Program-made: the position numbers and the translations under genes
Assembly (NCBI GenBank): GCA_002104935.1
Contig: MCGT01000056.1
Coordinates: 1-64,000, forward strand
Reading direction: 5' to 3'
DNA: 64,000 nucleotides
DNA from: Hesseltinella vesiculosa
Lineage: Eukaryota > Mucoromycota > Mucoromycetes > Mucorales > Cunninghamellaceae
Notes under the pieces: generated by a model
Seen by the model: only the letters and a program-made list of their open reading frames with translations
Databases searched by the model: none
Told to the model about the DNA's origin: nothing
Part shown: positions 31,468-41,715 of the stretch, one piece after another
Layout of the letters: each line of letters opens with the position of its first letter
How positions within the stretch are numbered: the stretch's first letter is position 1

Positions 31468-32862
31468 ATGGAGACGACAACGTATCCCCCTAGGGATTCA
31501 CCCCCTGAGGCAACCTCGTGGTCTACAGTTGTAGCCAGGGGCCGTGCGAAACAAACGGTCCCCCACATGTTATCCCACAGACGCAATACCGGCGACTCCG
31601 ACAGATTGGAACATGTCACCATTTTCGAGACCGAAGACATCCACCAAAAATGGTTGGTGCAAAAGGCTGCTGCGATAATCCAGAACACTCTGCTCCCAGA
31701 CACGGTCATTTTTGAATTCCAGTCCAAAGATTTCGAGCACTATACAGACGCGTATAAACTCCTGATGGACAAGATCGGCCCTTTGGCAGGCAACGGAGCC
31801 AGACCCATCTCCCGCTTTGGTAGCACAACCCGACAAGAACTAATTATCGAAGCGAAATTCGCGGAAGCCTCAGATAATAGCAAGGCTGTACTGGAAGGAT
31901 TCACACACCAAGGAGTGGTTTACAAAGCAGTGCCAGCTAATTCCAATCAAGAGGGCTCCCGCCTACAAGTCGTGTCACTAAGCCAGCTTCCCCCGTACCT
32001 CTCTAATGAGGAACTCGTTGATGGTCTCTGCAAGTCACTGCGATATTTTGGGATGGTCTCCCGCATCCGAAAAATCACTAACAGAGGCTTCTTTGAAGGG
32101 GACGTGAGTGTCACTCTGGACATCTTCCAGTAGACAATGTGGAATGGAAACAATTGTCGCGCAACGTCTATTTGGAAGCCTGGGATATGGTGGCCCCTGC
32201 TCAGTTCCGAGGAGCCAAAGCAGTGTGTTACATGTGCCGTGAGGAGGGTCACTTGAAACGGAACTGCCCGAAATGGAACCAGGTCAGATGCTACAAGTGC
32301 GACGGTAAGGGGCATTACGCCAGAAACTGCAAGGAAAAGTCCACCAAAGAGACTCAGGCTATCGACGAGTATCTGGAACAAAAAAAGAAGACCAGCCCAA
32401 ACCTCCAAGATGGGTTTTCCCAAACAGGAGTGACGAATAACGCAGTTGTTCAGGCTTCTTCGGATATGGAAGAAGGTCCTAGACGGTGCGGATATCCCAG
32501 TAGACACGGAGCCTGATGCTGACGTCTTGAAGGTTCCTGTTAATCCGACTGCCACCCCGAAACCTGCAAGTATCCTCGCTAGAAACGCAACCTCCATGAA
32601 ATCGACAAATGAAGACGCCTCCTCTGCGTCCTCGAAGCGTAAATCGACAGTGACACCTCTGCGTAACGAACCATACACTAAGAGGTCTCTAAACTCAACC
32701 AAGGCAGCACTACAGATCTCCTCTGCATCGCCTACGGCACGCAAGAGATCCATTTTGGCCTCGCAGAGATCGGAACACAGTCGCCCAACAAAAGAAAATC
32801 AGCTGGACTTATCCCAGACTGATTTCCTCCCTTCAGACAACAAGTACCAGCAATATGAGTAA
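31468..32862 (+). pseudogene. LINE ORF1 (Gag-like, CCHC zinc knuckles), frameshifted
   Basis: The first part (31468-32133) ends at TAG after VTLDIF. The next frame continues smoothly as VDNVEWKQLSRNVYLEAWD and holds two zinc knuckles, CYMCREEGHLKRNC and CYKCDGKGHYARNC. Near 32470 the frame changes again to VLDGADIPVDTEPDADV and runs to a stop at 32862. With both single-base shifts corrected, this is a usual LINE ORF1 of about 460 residues that would coat the RNA. The C-terminal third is Ser/Thr/Lys-rich. The stop overlaps the ORF2 start. Confidence 0.75.
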
Positions 32863-35626
32863 ACAAACTCATATCCGCATAGCCACGTGGAACACGCGTG
32901 GCCTCCTTAAACGCACAACAGCACCCGCCTCGTCCTCGACTGCCAAGCAAGTCTCCACCTTTATCCGTTCACAAGAACTCGCGGCTGATATTGTCTGCCT
33001 GCAAGAAATCAAGCTGGCTTCAGCTAACAACCTATCTGAAGACCTCCTCCATCGTCTACACCTATCTTACCAACAATTCTCCCATTTCTTCACCAAACAC
33101 GTTGGAATTGTAATCCTCAACAAACATCTCGAAGTCCAAAACGCCTTCGTATCCCTGGACCAACGCATCATGGTCGTTAAAGTGTACCACAGACAAACAC
33201 AGCAAAGCCTCACTGTCGTCAATGTCTATGGCCCCTCAGCTGCCCCCGGGGATGTTAAATGCCAATTCTTCGAGAACCTTTACTCACTACCTCCATTTGC
33301 AGATGGGTCTATCAACAATGACTCGATTGTCTGCGGTGACTTCAACCTACATCTTTATGACCCCAATCCTCCTAAATGGCAAAGACATTGGACACTACGC
33401 CTTCAAGCCCTTATGGTAGACTCTGCCCCACACGCAGGAGACGTTACTAGGGAGGCTGGAGGCTCCTCTTCCTGTATCGACTATCTCTTCGTGTCGAAAA
33501 ACCTGGCGCATCGCACCGCAAACCCTCGCAACTGGTCCCTCCCTTCGGCGTGGTCTGACCACCACCTGTTGGCCTGTGACATAGTCACCCCTCGCTCAGA
33601 TATCGGTCGTGGCACCTGGCGTTTCAACACATTCCTTCTCCAAGACCCAGATTTGGCAGACCTGCTCATTACCTCGGTCAACCTACATCTTCAATCCCTC
33701 CCACCTAACCCTTCTCCGGAGGAAGTGATCTCTATCTGGGAAGACCTCAAGCGCATCATTCAGGCGGTGGCCAAGAACAGAGGTCCAACTCTGGCTAAAC
33801 AACGACGGCGCCGTTGGGAACTCCTCCAAAAAGAAAGGAATGCGCGACCCAATCTGGAAAAGCCAGACCCTGAAGTCGATGAAAAAAAGTATGCCAGCTC
33901 AATATCCAGACGCCAATCCTTACAAAGTCAGATCGATGAACACATCTCCCAGGACATGCAACGTCTAATTACCAGATCTGCCACCCGTTGGGCGGAAAAA
34001 GGTGAACGTAGCAACAAGTACTTCTTTAACACAATCAAGAGGAGAAACTCCGAGCAGACCATCCACAGCCTGAAGAACGCAGAGGGTTCCAAGGTTACGG
34101 GCACCTCCAGTATACTGCAGCTAGCGCATTCATTCTACAGCAATCTCTATGCGGCAGAACCCGTGAATGAGATGGCCATTCGACAAATGGAAGAGGCTAT
34201 CCCCAGCCAAACTCGCCTCGATGACAATGAACGAGACCGTCTGCTATCAGCCCCCTCCCCCGAGGAGATCGGCATTCTACTGAAGAGATCTCCTCGCGAC
34301 CGCAGCCCTGGTATGGATGGCATTCCCTTCGAGGTCTATACCTTCCTATTTTCGGCCTCGGCGGCTTTCCAGAACATCCTCACGTGCCTGATTGCGAACG
34401 CTTATGCCGGATTTCTACCGCCAAGCTGGCAAGAAACGCGCATGATCTTACTTTTTAAGAAAAATGACCCAGAGGACCTACGGAACTGGCGCCCACTCTC
34501 TCTGATCAACTGTGATGCGAAACTCTTCACAAAATGGCTGGCCAACTCCCTAAGAGATATGCTGGGGAGAATCATCAATCCATTGCAGACAGGCTTTATG
34601 CCTGGTGCCCAAATGTCAGATAACGGCTTGATCCTACAAACATTCAGAGACCAGCAACGCGGCCTTCTTTCTACCCGTGGCGCTGAGCGACTAAGCCCTT
34701 GGGTGGCTGCATGCCTAGACCAAGAAAAGGCATATGACAGGGTACACCCGGTATACTTTTACAGAATCCTAACTCGCTTTGGCTTCCCGTCCCCCCTGGT
34801 CAAAGTGCTATCAACCCTGTTTTTCAAGACGAGCATCCATGTGTCCATCAATGGCTCATTGGGCTCTCCCTTCCAGCAAAACCGAGGCCTCCGACAGGGC
34901 GACCCTTTGTCTCCCCTCCTCTTCAATCTCATGATCGAACCCCTGCTGCGGTCTATTCAACAAACGCCCTCACTCAAAGGTTATAGCCCTTTCAGAGAAG
35001 GTCATCGTATACCGCCCAATGCCCCTCCATCCAGCGTAAATGCCAAAACTATGGCATACGCTGATGATATGGTGGTTTTTTTAAGAGATCCCTCGGAGTG
35101 GGATATCCTCCAGAACTTGTACTCTGTATATGCTGCTGCCTCGAATGCCAGACTGAATATCCAGAAGACGGAGCTCATCTCCCTGTCAGGCCACCCTTGG
35201 CACCAATGGTCACCTATCCGGCATATTACATCCGCGTCTTGGCATGACAAACATAGCCCTAATGTGGTCAAGTACCTGGGTTTTCCCATATACTGCTCCA
35301 AAGCTCAACTCCGTACATTTTGGGACAACTGTGCCATAAAGATTGACAGACAATGCCAGATCCTCCGGGAGCGTAAACTTTCCATTCGTGGTACCAGCCT
35401 CCTCTGCAATTCCGTCATCTTAGCCTCTCTGTGGCATACCCTCCGTATCACCCCGATCACGGAGGCAAATACCGGTATCCGCCCAATTGGGGCTAGTATA
35501 CGCAAATTTGTGATGCCTTTCCATCCTGCTCCCTCATGGGTCACTGCTACTCGTCCCCGTATGCAAGGTGGTCTAGGCGTCATAGACATCAACTCCCAAC
35601 AGTTGGCTCTACAAATTCGTCTAGCC
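32855..35626 (+). pseudogene. LINE ORF2: AP-like endonuclease and reverse transcriptase (5' part)
   Basis: The frame opens with MSKQTHIRIATWNTRGLL, followed by VCLQEIK, VCGDFNLH and SDHHLLACDI, the motifs of an exonuclease-endonuclease-phosphatase fold. The reverse transcriptase follows, with GMDGIPFEVY, SLINCDAKLFTKWLA, FMPGAQMSDNGL, LDQEKAYDRV, GLRQGDPLSPLLFNL and the catalytic MAYADDMVVFL. It stays open until LALQIRLA, where the chromovirus LTR begins. The listed reading frame then runs 17 codons into the LTR to a stop at 35677. This part looks catalytically intact, but the C-terminal domain is separated. The family copies itself by target-primed reverse transcription. Confidence 0.85.
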
Positions 35627-35801
35627 TGTGAACTTGAAGCCAATCAGCCGCCCTCACATAGCTTGTGCAACTACTGAGCCCCTGCCTGTAACACAATATT
35701 TATTAGTCACAGTCAGAGGACTCTGTTATGATTCCCTCTTCTTCCCCATCTGATTCTATAATCATATAAAAACCAACCACTTCGAATCTCGTATTCTTAC
35801 A
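35627..35801 (+). repeat. 5' LTR of the chromovirus
   Basis: 175 bp, same length as the 3' LTR. Starts TGTGAACTTGAAGCC and ends GTATTCTTACA. It includes a TATA-like CATATAAAAACC near 35764, which would fit as the element's promoter. Confidence 0.9.
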
Positions 35802-35846
35802 TTTTTTTTTTACGAATATTCACGAATCGACAACCCCGACATCAAG

Positions 35847-38800
35847 ATGAATAACAACAACTTTCAACCTGCCCGCATGGGAAGAGCCAACTCTCCCATC
35901 CCTGATGGTTTTGTGGAGGCCGACTTCCCGGCCATCCCCAGTAGCCCAACAATGGCTACTTCGTCCAGCGGCTCTACGAGAAGAGTACGCGCTCCCGAGG
36001 GAACTGAGGGCCGGCACGGTGTGGTGGGTACCACACCGGTACAAACAAAAAAGGCCCGGGGAACTGATGTCCTCGAGCAGAGTGACGCCTCCTCCACGGA
36101 GAGCAGCCCAATCTCTGCCATGGCTCGGATTCCTTCCCCCGCTCTACCTTTCCAAGAGGTAGACGATGATGTCGTGATGAAGGAGGCACCCGCCCCACAT
36201 ACTCCCATCATCGAGGTAGATGGTGACTTTGCCGAAGCCCTCGCTGCTGCTAGACAGGAGCTTGCGGCCAAAGGCAGACTCTACCTGACGATCAGTCAGA
36301 GTAGACCCACTGACCCAACCAGGCTTGCGGCAGTGAGGAATGATATCTTGAATATCAAGGACCATATCCAGGTACTGGAGACCGTTGTCGCCTGCTTGCG
36401 AACAGAGCCCATACCTGAAGAAGCAAAATGCAAGAAGGAAAAAGACGTTCCTAGGAACAAACCTGTCATTCCAGCTGTATTACCGGCATTGCGCCTAATC
36501 GGCATGGATACAGATGGTTCCCCTGATGACCAAAGCCAAAGCAAGTATAAGTCCATGGACGAATACTTCTATGCTTTACAAGGCAAGGCACAGCTCACTA
36601 CTGAAGCATTGAACCAGAATTGGCAGAGCGTCCTCCAAATCTCACTTGACTATGACCAGTATACCAGTTTTATTGAGTTCGTCAAGAAGAAGAAAGGGAA
36701 GGGTACTAAGCTTTCCAACCTCTCATGGTCTAGAGTCAAGACCATGATGACTGATTGTTTCGGTTCTAAGCCGTCGATGAACAATCGCTTGTTGAAAGAG
36801 TATGAATCCATGACGATCAGGCGTTCTGAATCTGTGGATGATTACCTGAAGCGTTGGCGTATCGCTGCTATTGCGGCAAAAAAGGACAAAGATCCCATGG
36901 CAGCCAAAGCGTTCATCGAGTCCACCAAGACAAATCGGGCCCTTTACAGAGCGTTGCATCTAAAAACAGCCGAGTTAGCTGATTCAGCGAAAGGAGCTCC
37001 CACCTTGACAGAAGTCACGAAAGTGGTGGACGCCATTAGTGCCGCCTGGAATTATGACAAACTGTATGGTAGCCATGAACCAGAGCGTCACGGTACCGCT
37101 TCCAGTCAGAAAAAATCACTGAACAAGAAGCAGTTGAGCAGGCATAGTGCTAAACGCCGTCGGGACGAACCCAGACCGGAAGATCTATGTGATCGTCACG
37201 GCAACAATCGGGTCGCCCATACCAAGTCGGAATGCTGGAGCAACAACGATTCAGCGAGCAAACGGTACAAGCATGGCAAAGATACGAGACCTGAGACTTC
37301 GTTCAGCGCTCGCAATCGACCATCGCCTAAGCAGCCGTATAGCTTCGCCAAGAAGCCCTCGCAGAACCCCCACGCCAGACGATACATCGTAGACAGTCGG
37401 GCCATGGAGGCGCAATGCACACTTTGCGGTTGTCACTTCCGGGACAAGTATACACTTCGTTCCCACCTCAAGCTTTCCGGTCATAACATGCCCAGAGCAT
37501 CGTCGGACAAGAAACCCAATTATAGGGACGCCTTGCCAAGTGACGATGAAGAACCAATGGAAACAGATTCCAAAGGTAAAAAGCATGATGCACCGATATT
37601 CTTCAGAATGTCAAGTGTAAAAAAACAAAAAAGAAAAACAAAAAGGGAGCAAGCGCCGATGTCTGAAAATATATTTTTTCCCATTACCATACAGGGCATT
37701 GAGACAATGGCACTTTTGGACACTGGAGCCACACATAGCTCCATTAGCCCAATCTTTTGCTCCCGTAATAAAATCAAAATTTACGAAGCTGAAGGGCTCG
37801 TCCATCTCGCTGTTGAAGGTCTTGTTTCCAAGAGACTAGGGACTACAGAAAGGTTATGCGTCAAAACCGACACCACCGAGGTTCATTGCGTTTTTGAGGT
37901 CATGGACATGCCTCAAGGCACAATAATCACCATCGGCATGGATGTAATGTCTGACCTTGGTATAGCAATCACTGGTCTACCCAGATGGCACGCTTCCTAC
38001 AACGCAGACGAAATAAGAAAACGCATTACACCAGTTGAAGAGGACGTGATCCACCCAGTGGCTAATGACTCACCAGTGGGAAGCTCGCATGAAAGGACAA
38101 GAATGATGGCTACCATTGAACCTTTCATGGCAAGAAATCAAGCCATACCGAAGGGCACGTTTTGCAACGTACCAGAGTCGGTTGTTCATCTCGACACTGA
38201 GCCAGGCAAAACGGCATACAAGCGCCAGTACACAGTACCTTGGGCTTTATCCTCACGGATGGAAAAATTCATTCAGGACGGTCTCGACGATCTTGTCATT
38301 CAAGAAATGACACAAGTGGACACCGCATGGAATTCACCTATTACCTTTGCGCCAAAAAAAGACGCACAAGGCAACAAGACAGACATGCGCCCTTGTTTAG
38401 ATCCTCGACACATCAACCGTCTATTGCCTGATGATCGGTTTCCATTACCCATCATCGACGACATTTTCGAGCAGCTGAGAGATGCCTCTATATTCTCCAC
38501 GCTAGATCTCAAAAGCGCATTTAATCGCTTCAAGATTTATGAGCCGCACCAACATAAGACCGCTTTTACATATCAGAACAAGCAGTACAAGTTTGTTGGA
38601 TGCCCTTTTGGCTTAAAATCTATCTCAAGCAAATTTCAGAGGGTCATGTCGATCTTGCTCCATAAGCACAAAGATTTTGTACTCAATTTCGTAGACGACA
38701 TTATCATTTATTCTCGGAATTTGGATGAACATACAAAACACATCTGCACGGTCATAGACATACTGACCAATGCAAACCTGATCTTGAACGCAAGCAAATG

Positions 38801-41234
38801 TCATTTTGCGCAGGCCTCGGTCACACTCCTTGGATTCCAAGTTTCCAAACAGGGTGTCCGAATAGACCAAAACAAGCTTGTCAATCTCGATGAGTGGCCT
38901 ATCCCTCGATCAGAGAAAGCGGTTCGTAGCTTCCTAGGTTTCGCCAACTACTTCCGTAAGTTCGTGCCTTCGATGTCTGCCCTGACCAGTCCACTTGATG
39001 ACCTTCGCAACTGCAAGGACGTACCGGGTAACTGGACGCCCAAGCATACGGAATGCTTCAAAGAAATTAAGGCTCGGCTACTACGCAAACCCATACTCGC
39101 TTACCCTAACTTCCAGTGGCCCTTCAAGGTAGCCACGGATGCGTCACAACACGGCCTCGGTGCAGTATTGTACCAACAGGACCCCGTGGATACAACTGTC
39201 GTTCACTACATTAGTTTCATGGCCAGGTCGCTATCGAAATCTGAACGCAACTATTCTGCCACAAAGAGAGAGCTATTAGCTATTGTCTTTGCTCTCAGAC
39301 GCTTCCATCATTACCTATGGGGTAACCACTTCACTCTCTACTCTGATCATCGAGCCTTGTCGTACCTTCATACGCAAGAGGAGATCAACCCTATGATGAG
39401 CAACTGGTTAGAGACCATTTTGGACTACAACTTTGACATTGTGCACATCCCTGGTCACGTTAACGTGTTACCGGACCACCTATCACGCTTCTTCCTCACG
39501 AGCCAACAGCCGGAGGGGGGTAATAAGCGTAGCAACCGCACAGAAGATGTTGAAACAAAGCCAGGGTCACAAACCACAAAAAAGCACAAAACTCAGAAGT
39601 GCAGCAAAAAAGAAAAAGAAAAAAGCGAAAAAGTAGAACCTCAAACAATCCTAAGCCGCTCTTGGCACGTGCACCCTGATATGACTCCCATGGATCTCGA
39701 CACCTTCGAACCCACTGAGGATCTCGCACAGGACCACCCAGAATACAATGCAGCAACGGACATCAAATCCAGAGCATCACACATCAGAAATCTGGAAAAT
39801 GAGAGTTACTACATACCACCGCTTAGCGAAAGAAAGAAAATACTTGCCACTCAACACTTGGCCGGACATTTCGGAGCTGATTCCATGGTACGAGCCATTC
39901 GCAAAAGGCTAGGTATCGACTGGCCAAAGATCCGAGAGGATGCAGTCAGAACCACTCAAGCCTGCGACAAGTGTATGAAGCATAATATCGTGCGCCACGG
40001 GTATCATCCGCTCAAATCCATTGAAGCTAAATGGCCAGGCGACCACTACGCAATTGACCTAGCGGGACCATTCCCCACGTCGCATAGCGATAACCATTAC
40101 CTATTCGTGCTCATAGACATCCACAGCAAATATGTCATCTTGGAAGCAATTCCAGATAAAACATCACCCACGATCGCTAAAGTGCTGCTGAAGATATTTC
40201 TCACACGTGGCTTTCCAAAGGTACTGCAATCGGATAATGGCACTGAATTTGTAAATTCACTGGTAAAGCTGCTGACATCCTCATGCAAAGTGGATCACCG
40301 CCTGATTACCCCGTATCATCCACGAGCAAATGGAGCTGCTGAAAGGGCTGTACAGACCATTACACGCATGCTAGCTAAACTCGTAGACAGTCAGTTGAAA
40401 GACTGGGATGAACACGTTGATGCAGTTGCATTCTTTTATAATACGCAACCTAATAGCACAACAGACTCAGCACCACACGATTTATTTCACGGCTGGAGGC
40501 AAAATAGCTTAATTGATTATCGCAAAGACCATGAGGACTCTGTTGAGCACAACATTCCTACAGGTAACTACGATCAAGAGCATATCCAAGACCGAATCCG
40601 AGAGCTGCAAATCGTTCACGATGCAGTGAATGAAAAAGTAAGCCAAAGAAGAAAGGTCGTGAAAGCAGCCTACGACAAGAAACACAAGATGATAGAATTC
40701 TCGACTGGGACGCTAGTCGCTATCGAAGACCCTCTCTTGACACGCAAACTGGAGCCTAGGTACCATGGCCCATATCGAGTCGTGATCGTTACAGAAGGAG
40801 GTTCCTATGTGTTGGAGGACACCATCACAGGTGAAAGATTGCCAGAGAGGTTCGCGCCCTCGCAACTAAAACCAGTATCGGATGATCCTATATTCAAAGA
40901 CGCAGAAGACGAAGATAACGAGCAACGCTACGTCGTAGAAAAAATAGTCGACCATCGCGGAGAAGTAGGGAAGAGGCAATACCTGGTAAAGTGGAAAGGA
41001 TACCCTTTTGACGAAGCCACATGGGAGCCCTCGAACAGCTTCGACGACACCGCACTAATTGATCGCTATTGGAGACGTCTCGAACGCGAAGCCATAGCCG
41101 CCGATAAGCCCAAAACCTCTGTTGTACCTACCGGTAACGTCAATAGACAAAAAAAGGATAACAAGTTAATGCGCAAGGGACACAGGCAAAGTCAACGTCA
41201 AAACACTGGACAAAGAAGATCCACACGCCAATGA
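35847..41234 (+). CDS. Chromovirus Gag-Pol polyprotein, 1795 aa, single frame
   Basis: Gag comes first (about residues 1-600): an acidic Pro/Ser N-terminus, a capsid-like helical part, and near residue 526 a C2H2-type finger (CTLCGC...H...H, C-x2-C-x12-H-x5-H) instead of the usual CCHC knuckle. Then come protease (LLDTGATHSSI), reverse transcriptase (STLDLKSAFNRF, FVDDIIIYS), RNase H (VATDASQHGLGAVLYQQ, LYSDHRALSYL), integrase with H-H-C-C (HLAGHFG, CDKCMKHN) and D,D-35-E residues (AIDLAGPF, SDNGTEFVNS, HPRANGAAERA). A C-terminal chromodomain is marked by YLVKWKGYPFDEATWEP. No stop or frameshift occurs, so it may still be translatable. The chromodomain usually targets heterochromatin. Confidence 0.95.
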   Translation: MNNNNFQPARMGRANSPIPDGFVEADFPAIPSSPTMATSSSGSTRRVRAPEGTEGRHGVVGTTPVQTKKARGTDVLEQSDASSTESSPISAMARIPSPALPFQEVDDDVVMKEAPAPHTPIIEVDGDFAEALAAARQELAAKGRLYLTISQSRPTDPTRLAAVRNDILNIKDHIQVLETVVACLRTEPIPEEAKCKKEKDVPRNKPVIPAVLPALRLIGMDTDGSPDDQSQSKYKSMDEYFYALQGKAQLTTEALNQNWQSVLQISLDYDQYTSFIEFVKKKKGKGTKLSNLSWSRVKTMMTDCFGSKPSMNNRLLKEYESMTIRRSESVDDYLKRWRIAAIAAKKDKDPMAAKAFIESTKTNRALYRALHLKTAELADSAKGAPTLTEVTKVVDAISAAWNYDKLYGSHEPERHGTASSQKKSLNKKQLSRHSAKRRRDEPRPEDLCDRHGNNRVAHTKSECWSNNDSASKRYKHGKDTRPETSFSARNRPSPKQPYSFAKKPSQNPHARRYIVDSRAMEAQCTLCGCHFRDKYTLRSHLKLSGHNMPRASSDKKPNYRDALPSDDEEPMETDSKGKKHDAPIFFRMSSVKKQKRKTKREQAPMSENIFFPITIQGIETMALLDTGATHSSISPIFCSRNKIKIYEAEGLVHLAVEGLVSKRLGTTERLCVKTDTTEVHCVFEVMDMPQGTIITIGMDVMSDLGIAITGLPRWHASYNADEIRKRITPVEEDVIHPVANDSPVGSSHERTRMMATIEPFMARNQAIPKGTFCNVPESVVHLDTEPGKTAYKRQYTVPWALSSRMEKFIQDGLDDLVIQEMTQVDTAWNSPITFAPKKDAQGNKTDMRPCLDPRHINRLLPDDRFPLPIIDDIFEQLRDASIFSTLDLKSAFNRFKIYEPHQHKTAFTYQNKQYKFVGCPFGLKSISSKFQRVMSILLHKHKDFVLNFVDDIIIYSRNLDEHTKHICTVIDILTNANLILNASKCHFAQASVTLLGFQVSKQGVRIDQNKLVNLDEWPIPRSEKAVRSFLGFANYFRKFVPSMSALTSPLDDLRNCKDVPGNWTPKHTECFKEIKARLLRKPILAYPNFQWPFKVATDASQHGLGAVLYQQDPVDTTVVHYISFMARSLSKSERNYSATKRELLAIVFALRRFHHYLWGNHFTLYSDHRALSYLHTQEEINPMMSNWLETILDYNFDIVHIPGHVNVLPDHLSRFFLTSQQPEGGNKRSNRTEDVETKPGSQTTKKHKTQKCSKKEKEKSEKVEPQTILSRSWHVHPDMTPMDLDTFEPTEDLAQDHPEYNAATDIKSRASHIRNLENESYYIPPLSERKKILATQHLAGHFGADSMVRAIRKRLGIDWPKIREDAVRTTQACDKCMKHNIVRHGYHPLKSIEAKWPGDHYAIDLAGPFPTSHSDNHYLFVLIDIHSKYVILEAIPDKTSPTIAKVLLKIFLTRGFPKVLQSDNGTEFVNSLVKLLTSSCKVDHRLITPYHPRANGAAERAVQTITRMLAKLVDSQLKDWDEHVDAVAFFYNTQPNSTTDSAPHDLFHGWRQNSLIDYRKDHEDSVEHNIPTGNYDQEHIQDRIRELQIVHDAVNEKVSQRRKVVKAAYDKKHKMIEFSTGTLVAIEDPLLTRKLEPRYHGPYRVVIVTEGGSYVLEDTITGERLPERFAPSQLKPVSDDPIFKDAEDEDNEQRYVVEKIVDHRGEVGKRQYLVKWKGYPFDEATWEPSNSFDDTALIDRYWRRLEREAIAADKPKTSVVPTGNVNRQKKDNKLMRKGHRQSQRQNTGQRRSTRQ

Positions 41235-41540
41235 GAACAACGTTCCCTTGGTAAAACTGCATTCAAGTAGCTCAAGTACATTGCAGGACAATGATGATAT
41301 AAGACTACAATCAAAATGATTCAAGAAGTGATGAAATACGAGACTAAACTTTGGAAGAAGAAGCCAAGCACAACAAACACGTAACTCCGACCTGTGGAAG
41401 ATCTGCAACTTGGTTCTCCGGTGGCCACCAATTTTGGAATCAGCCGCATTGACGCCGCAGCAAGGATCAAAGTTACGAATCTTAATACTTTCACCAGTAT
41501 GTCTTTGAGCATCAAGCATGTCAAGGTCTGGTGGGGGTAA
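41235..41540 (+). other. Chromovirus 3' untranslated region with polypurine tract
   Basis: This is non-coding between the Gag-Pol stop and the 3' LTR. It ends in GGTGGGGGTAA directly before the LTR, which fits a plus-strand primer. No second gene was seen. Confidence 0.7.
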
Positions 41541-41715
41541 TGTGAACTTGAAGCCAATCAGCCGCCCTCACATAGCTTGTGCAACTACTGAGCCCCTGCC
41601 TGTAACACAATATTTATTAGTCACAGTCAGAGGACTCTGTTATGATTCCCTCTTCTTCCCCATCTGATTTTCAAATCATATTAAAAACAACCACTTCGAA
41701 TCTCGTATACCCACA
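41541..41715 (+). repeat. 3' LTR of the chromovirus
   Basis: 175 bp, nearly identical to the 5' LTR apart from a few changes in the last third (for example GTATTCTTACA versus GTATACCCACA). Confidence 0.9.

Larger units (their letters stand above)
35627..41715 (+). mobile_element. Complete Ty3/Gypsy chromovirus inserted in LINE ORF2
   Basis: Two direct LTRs of exactly 175 bp (35627-35801 and 41541-41715) bracket one 1795-codon polyprotein. The LTRs begin TGTGAACTTG and end ACA, and differ at few positions, so insertion is fairly recent. A purine-rich tract (GGTGGGGGTAA) lies just before the 3' LTR. The flanks, TAGCC and ATTCC, do not match as a 5-bp target duplication. After the 5' LTR is a T run and then ACGAATATTCACG, where I cannot name a tRNA primer site. 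Confidence 0.93.

Noticed and set aside
35779..35795. TTCGAATCTC in the LTR as a tRNA B box
   Set aside because: No A box or cloverleaf could be drawn around it.
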